In this document: piece by piece, positions 7,869-19,800 of the stretch
Layout of the letters: each line of letters starts with the position of its first letter
Numbering within the stretch: position 1 is the stretch's first letter
Assembly: GCA_028279655.1 (NCBI GenBank)
Contig: JANQNH010000012.1
Span: 1-52,889, forward strand
Reading direction: 5' to 3'
Origin: Candidatus Nanoarchaeia archaeon
GTDB taxonomy: Archaea; Nanobdellota; Nanobdellia; Woesearchaeales; JACPBV01
DNA length: 52,889 nucleotides
Made by a program: the position numbers and the translations under genes
The notes under the pieces: generated by a model
The model's input: only the letters and a program-made list of their open reading frames with translations
Told to the model about the DNA's origin: nothing
The model's database searches: none

Positions 7869-10800
7869 GATTGGAATAAAGGATAGGGAAGAGTTCGAAG
7901 TAGTCAAGAGAGTAGATAGGAACTCCAAAAGACAACTAATGAGGTATATAAAGGAAAACCTTTCCAGAGGATATAGCCTTGCCAGCATCAAGAAAGCACT
8001 TGTGAATTATGGTTACGACAGGTTGCTGGTGGATTACCTTGTGGATGGTTATAATAAGAAGGTAAGTGCTGTTAAGTACTTTGGGATTACGTTTATGCTT
8101 TTGTTGTTCGGTCTTGGAATGTTCTTTATAGAGCCATCACCTACAGGATTCGTTACACTGGACAAGGAGTTTAATTATACTGATCTTGTTGATATCTCTA
8201 TTGACAGCAGTCAATCGTTTGAATGGACCTTGCATAACTATGGTGATCTAAGTTCAGTCAGGCTGGAAGGAAGCGCCAGCAGGGACTTTGTAGGCAAGGC
8301 CTATATATTGTCTGGCGACAGCCGTTATCTGGTATTGGACAGTTCTGAGGTAGAGGGTGTTCCTGAATCCAGTAAGTCCTTGGTTGAGGATGTTAGTGGT
8401 TTTGGCGGTGTTAGGGATGTTAATGAGGTTGAGTTGGTTAATGATTCAGATGAAGATATTTCAATAACCCTAATAGGTGGTGGAAGGAAGGACATTGAAG
8501 AGGTATTTGATTTTGAGATCAGGGGGGCATTTGACTGGGATCTTGATTATTCTAGGTTGTGCAGCAGGTATGATGTTGAGTCTTACTCAACTTGTTATGG
8601 AGATGCTTCATGTTGTGCGTTTATCGGATTAGAGAGTTATGGAGAATGGAATGATACGTTCTACCTGAGCTATGGAAGGTATGATTCCGGACTTAACAAT
8701 ACTGTTAAAGCCCAGATCATATATTATGATGTTGATATGGGTGTCCCTTATTCGGATATCAGATACTCTAAGGTCAAGGAAGCAGGTGCTGAGTTCTATG
8801 AAGCTAGGATTGAGTTTAGCGATATCTGTATTGAATCATGCTTATTGTACGGATTTAATAAAACTACATATAATCTATCAGTGGTTGTTGAAGAAGGGGA
8901 CCTAGAGATCAAGGGTATCAGATACGGCACTAAGGAGGAGGTTAATGTATCAGACAAGGCTCCAATACTTATGAGGGAAGTTGAGGATATCACTGTATTT
9001 AAGAATGAATTCTATAAAATCAACCTATCTGATTACTTCTTTGATGAGGATGATCTTGTATATTCCATAGAGGATGTTGAAGGAACTACTATCATTATCA
9101 TGGATGGTGTTGCTGCTATTGTTCCTGACTATGATTTCATAGGGAATATGTCATTGCAAATTATTGCTTCTGACGGCTATTATGAGGTAGAAAGTAACAC
9201 TTTTGTTGTTGAGGTCATTGAAAGGCATTTGACTGCTAGCGATGTGAATGTTACCGAGGAGGTTTTTAAGCCTTCGGTTATAATAAACAGGCCGGTTAGG
9301 TGGATCAAGAGAATCAATGTTTCAGAGGATGTTATGAATCTGAGCTTTGAGATATCATCTGAAGCCCTTAACTTCTCTGTTATGGACCTAAGTGAAGGTG
9401 AGAGGATCGATGATGATAAGCTGAAGGTAAATGATATGGGTGTCATCAAGGACGCAGTTACCTATAGGGCTGAAAAGAGGATTGAACAGATAGAAGATAT
9501 TGAGAAAACCCTTTCGAACAGAAAGAAAGAGATAGTAGTTGAGGATCCTACTGCAAAAGAGGATATCTCTGAGATAAACAAGGAACTGCTGGAACTGCAG
9601 GATGAAAGAAATAGACTAACCGGATATGTTGTCCTTGGAAATGAAAAAGGGATCCTGACCAGATTCTTTGAGTGGCTTTTCAATGTTGAGATCACTGGCT
9701 ATGCAGTATATGATGAGACTAGTTCAAATGTAACCTCTGTTGTCATTGAGGAGGTGGTGGAACAAGTAGAGGTTGAATACTATACAGAAGGGCCTGTGTC
9801 TGATGAATCTGATATTGATGATGGTAAGAGGATTGTCATCAGTTCTGATATCCACTATACTGATATACTGGCTTATACGTATGTTGATAATTTCCCTGAA
9901 TGGGGTATTGACCTATACCATATTGTAGAGGGAAAGAGGGAAGAGGTAGGATTTGAGAGTTATGATGAGGATGGAGATGGACTTATTGATTATATCGAAT
10001 GGATAGTCCCATCATTAAGCAACCAAACCTATGAGGTAACTATCACCATATTGAATGTGCATTCTTATCCTAAGGTAGGCGGAAACTGGACAGTAGAGTT
10101 TGATACTACCGGAACTGCAAACCTTACAATCACTGCCACTATGATGAGCAACTATACCCAAGAGTATACAAGATGGAGCAATTACTCTGAAGATAAAGAG
10201 ATTTTTGATCTGATGTTCCTTGACATAAAATGCGGAGATGAAAGTCTTGATTATGTATGGGAAGGAGAAAATTGTTCAGAGAAAGAATGTTCTGTCAAGA
10301 TTGCTGACTATTCATGCAACGAAACCGGATATGAGATAAGCGAGGTATTAACTCCAAAGAAACATGTATTGAGGTTTAGCTTTGGAAATCAAGAAGCATA
10401 TGCCTTCAATGCTGTGCAGAACATCAGCGAGTGTACTATCTTGAGTACTGCTGGTACGTATTACCTAAATGAGAGTATATATGACGAGGTGCAGTCCTAT
10501 TGTATGGAGATTACTTCCAATAATGTTGTTTTAGATTGTCAGGGTAATGTCATTGACGGGGATGGGATTGCAGAAAATGCTATCTATGTTGAAAGGTTCT
10601 CTCCTACCCATACAAACATAACTATAAGGAACTGTACTGTAACAGATTGGAACAGCAGGGGCATAAGTATTATACGTGCAAATGGGAATATAATAGAAGG
10701 TGTTAACCTTACCTTGAACCCGGACATAGGATTATATCTGTTGGGTAGCGATGATAACAACATCACAGGTTCCTCTTTCTCGAATAACAGCTATGGAATC

Positions 10801-13800
10801 TATGTTGAATCCAGCTCTAATAACACTATCTATGATAATATCTTCAACAACACCGAGAACGTGTTCTTTGGAGGAACAGTATTTGAAAATAACTGGAATG
10901 TATCAAAAACAGACGGAGTTAACGTTATGACCGGCAATAATATGGGAGGTAACTATTGGGCTGATCCTAATGGAACAGGGTTTAGTGAAGGATGCAATGA
11001 TACTAACGGAGATAGTATTTGTGATGAAACATATACACTAACAAGCGGAGATATCGATTACTTGCCTTTGATTATGCCTGATAGGATAGGGCCTACTGTA
11101 AGCCTGACTTCTCCAGTTAATGATACAAATACATCCACAAGTGCACAAACATTTGCATGCAGTTTAACGGATAACAGGTGGTTGGCTAACATTACCTTAT
11201 ATGTATGGAATTCAAGCGGGGCTGTAAATTATACAAGGACTACAAATGTTTCTGGTATCTCTAACTCCAGCAACTGGGGATATAGCCTTCCTTATGATGG
11301 TACGTTCTTCTGGAACTGCCTAGGTTATGATGCTGCTGGTAACTATAACTGGAGCACCCAGGGGAATTATACCATTACACTTGATACTATCCCACCCAAT
11401 GTCACCATATTATATCCAACTACCTTGATGAACATAAGCAGCAATTCTATAGATTTCAACGCAACTGCGAAGGATAACAGGGCAAATACCTTACTGTTCT
11501 ACTGGATCGTTAATGGCAGTATGAATTCTACGGGCGTGGATTCAAATTCAACCTTCAATGCCTCTGATGGATATTACAACCTAACCTTATTCGTGTCTGA
11601 TGGTTTCCAGAACGGATCTAATACCTCCTATTTCATCCTAGATACTACTGCTCCTTCATTCACTGATAATGAGACAAATGCTACCTTGATGGGGGTCAAT
11701 GGGAATGCTACCTTCCAGATCACTGTTTCGGATTACCTATCTGGGCTGTCTTTCTATATGTTCAGCTGGAATGGAAGCGGAACATGGAGCAATTACACTA
11801 ATGGCAGCATCTATGGTGCTAGTGCCAGGTTGGTCATCAACAAATCAACTACCTTATCAATGGGAAATAATGTAGGGTATAGGTGGTATGCAAATGACAG
11901 TGCTGGTAACTGGAATGAAAGCTTGCTTAGGACTTTTGTTGTTGCTAATACGCCTCCGGAATTCTTTAATCCTATTAATGGTTCACCTAACTTCAGGAAA
12001 TGGGAGAATTTCACTGCAAATATCACTATAAATGATGTTGACAGTGACCTAAGCTTCTATATCTTCTCTACGAATGCTAGCGGAAGCTGGCTCAACAACA
12101 CCTTGGTTTCGATGTCAGGTGGAAGCTATCGTGCTAACTCAAGCGAGAATATAAGTGTGGTCCGGGGAAGCAATGTCTGCTGGAGATACTATGCTAATGA
12201 CACTGAAAACGTACGGATATCTTATGACTATTGCTTCACTGTACAGAATACTGCCCCTTCTGCCCCTGTCGTGAGCTATCCATCAAATGGAATCAATTAT
12301 TCAGATATACCTTATATCAATTACAGCTCTATTGATATCGACGGGCACTCTCTTACTTATGCAATATATATCAACGGTAGTTTGAATGCTACTTTGGTTG
12401 ACATTAATCTGACGGACTGGAATGCTACGGATGGATTCTACAATATTACAGTTACTGCCCATGATGGGATTGAAAGCAGCCCTAATAGTTCTGTTGTTGA
12501 GTTTAGGCTGGATTCTGCTCCACCATCATGGTCTTTAAACCAAACCAATTCCTCCTTGATGAGAGCAGATGGAAATGCAACCTTCAACATAACAGTTACA
12601 GACCAAGGCACAGGATTAAGTTATTATATATTCTCATGGAACGGAACAGGGAAATGGTCAAATTATACCAATGGAAGCATGTCTCTTGCTAGTGTAAAAC
12701 TAGTCATCAACGCATCAACCAACCTATCTAAAGGAGATACAATTGGTTATAGATGGTATGCAAATGATTCTGCTGGTAACTGGAATATGAGCATGCTTAG
12801 GACTTTTGTTGTTGCTAATACCCCACCTACCCCTCCTAATGTAACATATCCTATCAGCGGCAAGAACTATTCAAGCATTGCTGAGATAAACTACAGCTCA
12901 TCTGATATTGATGGGGATTCCCTTACCTATAACATATATATCAATAATTCACTTAATGTCTCTGGGATGGCTGTCAACCTTACTAATTGGAATGGATCCC
13001 ATGGATTCTATAACCTGACTGTTACTGCCTATGACGGGATGGAGAGCAGTGCCAACAGTTCAGTCATCGAGTTCAGAATAGACATCTCCCCTCCATTTAT
13101 AATCCTGCTCAGCCCTGATAATTCAACCAATGTCACCACAGATACACAGACTTTCATATGCAACATGAGCGATAATGGATCAGTAGCCAACCTCAGCATC
13201 TTTATATGGGACTCAAACGGAACACTTAACTATACAAATACGACCAATGTTTCTGGATCCTACGCAGAGGTTTCCTGGACATACAGGCTTCCTGATGAAG
13301 GCACCTATATCTGGAATTGTATTGGCTATGACGGACTAGGGAACGGCGCTTGGGGTAGCCTAGGAAACTATAGTGTTACCTATACCCATAATGTAACCAA
13401 CTGTATGACCATAAACTCATCTGGATATTATTATATGGGGAGAGATATCACTGATTCAAGCATCTCACAATGTATAAACATAATCGTAAATGATGTTGAG
13501 CTAGATTGTAGAGGTCATGAGATTGATGGAAACGACATAGCTATGCTTGGTATCCATATATACAGGCCTTCTAACAATGATACAAACATAACGTTGAGGA
13601 ACTGTACTGTAAGTGATTGGTCTAACAGAGGTATCAATATCATCCATGCAAACAATACTGTACTCGATAGAGTGAATGTATCTTCCAATCCAGACATTGG
13701 CCTATATCTATTTGACAGCAGCAACCATAACATAACGAAATCTTATTTTGAGAACAACACAAGGGGAATCTATATCGAGATGAGCTCAGACAGCGTTATC

Positions 13801-16800
13801 TATGACAACTACTTCAACAATACTGATAATGTTTTCTTCGGAGGATTAGTCTACAGCAATTCATGGAATGTCTCAAAGAACCAAACCACAAACATAGTAA
13901 ACGGCAGCAACATCGGAGGTAATTTCTGGGCTACACCTATTGGAACAGGATGGAGTGAGAACTGCACTGATCTTAACGGGGATGATATCTGTGATGAGTC
14001 TTATACATTAGCGAGCGGAAATATCGACTACTTGCCTTTGATTATGCCTGATCTAATAGGACCCAATGTAACCTTACTAAGTCCTGCGAATAATACTAAT
14101 ACGACAAACGTTAACCAGACCTTCTTTTGTAACTTAACTGACAATAGGTCACTGGCTAATGTCACATTATACATATGGAATAGCAGCGGAGCACTTAACT
14201 ACACTAATACAACCAATCTTACTGGTTATGTAAATTCAACAAACTGGACCTATACCTTGCCTTATGATGACACGTTCTTCTGGAACTGCCTAGGTTATGA
14301 TGCTGCTGGTAACTATAACTGGAGCTATGAAGGGAATTATACACTTACGCTTGACAGGATTGCTCCAGTTATCAGCCAGGTAAGACCTGCGAATAATACT
14401 GTTGTAGGTTCTCCTGCACAGATATTTTTATGCAATATAAGCGATAATTACTGGATAAGAAACCTTACTCTATTTGTATGGAACTCAAGCGGGCACAATC
14501 TTTATAGCCATACTGTGAATCTTTCTGGAGTAGAAGATGAAAATGAATTCAGCTATACCCTTCCTTATGATGGCGGTTTCTTCTGGAACTGCCTAGGTTA
14601 TGACATTCTAGGCAACTTTAACTGGAGCAGGCTAGGTAACTTTACTATCAATCTTACATCTAGTTTCATATCCGCTAACTTCACGCCTACTACTCCTATC
14701 AATAACACAAATACGTCTAATACATCGTTCACAGTTAATGTATCTGTCTGGAACGCAACAGAGCTGGATACATTCAAGTGGATACTGGAGGATGTGAATT
14801 ACACAATCTATAACGGCAGCTTAGTATTGATGTATAATCTTGACAATGAGAGTATATTAGGTGAAAACTATACTTCAACCGAGGGATATACCATTGTTGA
14901 TCTTAGCAGTTATGGTAATAATGGTACGGCATATGCTAATGGAAGCGGTGTGGATGGGCCCAGTTGGACAGCCAACGGAAGGTATGATGGTGCGTTTGAC
15001 TTTGATGGGGTTGATGACTATATCGATGCAGGAAATGATGGCAGCCTAAATTTCAGCGGATCCAGCTTTGCTGTAGAGGCATGGGTCAAATCAGGTAAAA
15101 TTGGTAGTGGGGATGTCGGTCCAATAGTCTCCAGAGATGTTGGAAGCAATGAGGCATCCTGGTGGCTAAGGGTTAATGATGATTATACTGTATCTTTCAT
15201 GGTCCAGAGCGAGGGAGGACCTGAGGTGTCTGTCAATTCAACCTCTATAGTCTTGGATGATTGGAGCCATGTAGCCGCTGTAAAGGATAACGATAGCTCA
15301 GAGATCAGGATATACTTTGATGGAGCCTTACAAGACAGCACAACTGACGCTTCAGGATCAAACGATCCTACAAATAACAACCCAGTACTTATCGGAAAAT
15401 CCAATTCTGATGCAGGAACTGATTACTTCAACGGATCAATAGATGAGGTGAGGATATGGAACAAAAGCCTATCAGATGGAGAGGTCACCCAGCATTATTA
15501 CTCCAACCTGAAGAAGTATGATGTAGATAAATGGTATTTCTGGATAAATGAAAGTGTGGGTGAACCAGACAACAACAAGACCTACAACTATTCTGGTTAT
15601 GCAGAGGATAACCTTGGCAACGAAAACAGGACTGAGACTAGGATAATAAATATCGAGGGTTCTGGACCTTCTTTCCCTGATGATGATGATCCTGGAAATG
15701 GCTCTGGTGGTTGCAGCTATTCATACTCTCCTGCAAAGAACGCTACATTCAATGAGTCTTCAATAACCTTCGGCTGGACTATTTGTGATGATGATAACCT
15801 AACGTGTAGCCTTACTCTGGATGGTGTTGTTAATAAGAGCGGTATGTTTGTTGAAGCCGGAGTTCCTTTCTCTACTTCCATAGATGGTATCCAAAGTGGA
15901 AGGCACCTCTGGAGCATCTCATGTACTGATCCTTCCAACAATACAGGAAGTTCTGTTAATTATCCTATCTTTGTTGATATTGAATATCCTAACGTAACTT
16001 TTGTAGATCCTACGCTTGGAAATTATACAGTGATCAACAGGAGCTGGTCGCACATAAATGTTTCAGCAAGCGATGTTACTTCGAATATAACAACGTTCAT
16101 CAACTTTGATGATAGCCTGGTCAGTTGGTGGAGGTTTGATGAAGATAATGGTTCTATTGATTATATGGGAAGAAACGAGGGGGTATTAAGAGGGGATGCT
16201 ACACAGACAAGAGTAGGGTACCTTGGACAGGCTATTACCCTTGATGGAAGTGGAGATTATATCAATATAACTGGGGTTACGACCGGATTGAACAATACAA
16301 TCTCTATGTGGGTCAAATTTATGAATGATGGGAGCAATAATTATATGTTTGATAGTGAAAACGGCAGGATCATACTTGGGACACATAATGGGAGTACTAA
16401 CCTAAGCTATTATGATGGGATCAGCTGGAAGAACAACACATTTAGTGTAGCGAACAACACATGGTATCATGTTGCTGCAACAACCGATAACTCCAGTGGA
16501 AATATAACACTATATATGGATGGTCGCTCTGTACTGGAAACCCCTGCTAAGATAAACTCCATAGGCGGAATCGTACTGCTTGGTGCAGGATTCTCTGGCA
16601 ATGAAAGCTTCTTCGATGGGAAGATGGATGATGTGATGATATTCAACAGAACCTTATCTGCTGCTGAGATTGGTGGATTGTATGCGAACCAAACAACCAA
16701 GTATATGGAGTGGAACTTTACTGGCTTAGCAGATGGATTGCATAGATTCACAGCATACGCGCAGGACAGAGGAGGGAATGTAAATTATACCCAGAGGTGG

Positions 16801-19800
16801 GTGGTATTCATAGATACTATATCTCCAGGTATTAACTTTACTGATCCTACGCCTTATGATCACAGTAACATTACAAATATATCGGCGATGATCAATATTT
16901 CCATGAGTGAAGTCAATGTAAATGAGTTTAAGTGGTACTGGAATGATACTAATTACACCATATATAACGACAGTCTTGTGTTGATGTATAACTTTGACAA
17001 TGAAAGTGCTTTAGGGGAAAGTTATACTAATAGTAATGGAACCAGCATCCTTGACCTGAGCAGGTATGGTAATGATGGAACCTTATATGTAGGGGATGAT
17101 GGTTCTGGCAATTATTCTGCTGGAAGATATGGGGGAGCGTATACCTTTGATGGAGCTGATGATTACATAAACATTACTGATGATATCAGCCTTGACCTTG
17201 GGGTAAGCGACTTTACTTTTGCAAGCTGGATCAGACTGGATAGCAATACTACAGGGACTATGATGAGCAAGAATGTTGCCTGGAATTTAAATTCTGAAGG
17301 TTATGAGTTTAAGGTTGCAGGTACTGCTCTAGGAACTTCTGTAATCTTTGTTATCAATAATGGAACAGGGGATTCAGATAGCAGAAGGTTCGTTGCGATA
17401 GCTGTTCCAAGTATTGATCTTTGGTCCCATATCGTGGTCGTTGGAGATCGAGATGGCAATATGACCATGTACAGGGATGGTGAGATGGTTGCCAATGCAT
17501 TGAATCCTACAGATATCTCCAATTGGAGCACAAACGATATTTCAAATACTTTTGACCTAGTCATTGGAAGAAGAGGGCAACAAAACTACCTGAATGGTAC
17601 GATTGATGAGGTGAGGATATGGAACAGAAGCATGTCTGCAAGCGAGGTTAAGCAGCATTATTACTCTAATTTTAAGAAGTATGATGCCAATAGCTGGTAT
17701 TTCATCATCAATGAAACAGTCAGTGAGCCATATATAAACGTTAGTTATAACTATTCTGGATATGTCAAGGATGTTGTAGGGAATGAGAATAGTACAGAGA
17801 CGAGAAAGATCACCTTCATTGGTGTTCCCCCAGTGATGTCGATTATTGATCCTGTGAATGATTCAAGGTTCAATATCTCTTCAGTAGTGTTTAACTGGAC
17901 TGCTACTGACAATATCAGCGTTAATGTAACATGCAACTTGACCCTCGATGGTGTTGTGAACAAGAGCAACCTTAATGTCACTAGAGGGAGTTCCTACAAT
18001 CTAACTTTGGCAATCAATGATGGAACGCATTATTGGAGCATAACCTGTTGGGATTCTGTTGGCAATGTAAACAGTTCAGCATTATATAATGTACTTATTG
18101 ATACCTCATATCCAAACATTAGCTTTGTTGATCCTACATTGGCAAATGCATCAACTACTAAATTCGATTGGCTATTTGTAAATGCAAGTGCTGAAGACTC
18201 GAGCAATATGTCATCTTTCATTGATTTCGACAATAGCTTAGCAGGGTGGTGGAGATTCAGTGAAGGTAGCCTAGAGAATGGGTCCACATTATATGATTAT
18301 TCAGGATATGGAAATGATGGGGTGGTCTATGCGAACGATTCTAGCGGTGGCTCAAGAGACATCAGCACTGCTGCAGGCTACTTTGGGAGAGGAGGAGAGT
18401 TTGATGGTAATGGAGATTATGTCGATGTTGGAAATGACAGCAGCCTTAATGTCAATCATATAACTGTGAGTGCATGGGTAAAGACTTCGGTAAATAACAG
18501 CGGTAGGATAGTATCTAAGCATGGCGGAGGAAGCTATGGATGGATGCTTGCAAGAGACACCAATCCTCAGGGATTCCAATGGGATATATCCATAAACGGA
18601 GCTGACTGGAATAGTGGAATAACCTCTGATGACTTTATACTTAACAAATGGTATCACATAGTAGCAACCCATAATGGAAGCCATATGAGGGTCTTTTTGG
18701 ATGGTGCTGAAGATACTGGTGGAGATTACCCTCTTGCTGTTGTTGGAAATATCAACTTTGCACCTGCATCTGCTCAGATCGGAAGAGATGAAAATTCAGG
18801 AGATAGTAAGGTATTCAACGGCTTCATAGATGATGTTATGATATTCAACAGAAGCCTGAGTGAAGCGGAAATCGAATGGTTGTATGCAAACCAGACGAGT
18901 AGATATATGGAGTTGAATTTCACTAGCCTGGATGACGGATGGCATACGGTCAAGGCATATGTCCAGGATCTAGGAGGTAATGTCAACTACACCGAGAGGA
19001 GAAGGATAATAGTGGATACTACTCCACCGGTTATTGTTTTGAATGCGCCTGTCAATAATTCGAGGTTCAATATCTCTTCAATAATGTTTAACTGGACAGC
19101 TACAGATAATATCAGTGCTAATGTAACATGTAACTTAACTATAGATGGTGTTGTGAACCAGAGTAACCTAAATATTACCAGAGGGAGGGTATACAACATT
19201 ACTATAGGAAATTTAAATGATGTCAATCATTATTGGAATGTTACTTGTTGGGATTTTGTGAACAATACACAGAACTCGGATACTTATGGGTTGCTTGTGG
19301 ATACAATCTATCCTGGGATAAACTATACAAATGAGATTTCTCGAAATTACACTATGCAGAACTATACACATATATTTGTTAATTCTTCTGGAACCGATGC
19401 TAACAACATATCTATGGTCATTGACTTTGATGATTCATTAATATCATGGTGGAAATTTGACGAGTTAAGCAGTACCGGAGAAGCAATAGATTATATGGGA
19501 AGGAATGAGGGTAGTGTTTTAAATGCAAGTCATACAAATGCTGGATACTTCGGGAAGGGGATGGTGTTCGGTGGTGATGGAGATTTCATAAATGTTTCAA
19601 ATAACTTTAATTTTGAAAGAAACAAGAGCTTTACAGTAAGTGCTTGGGTAAGGGAACTAAGTAACAAGACAGACCAGGCTTTGGTATCTAAGTATAACAG
19701 TTCAAATAGGGGATTAAGTATATTCCTCCGTGATGGCCAGGGTAATTTTTCAGTAATATTGAGGAATACTGCAATTGCAAATGACATCGTTGTAAAGAGC

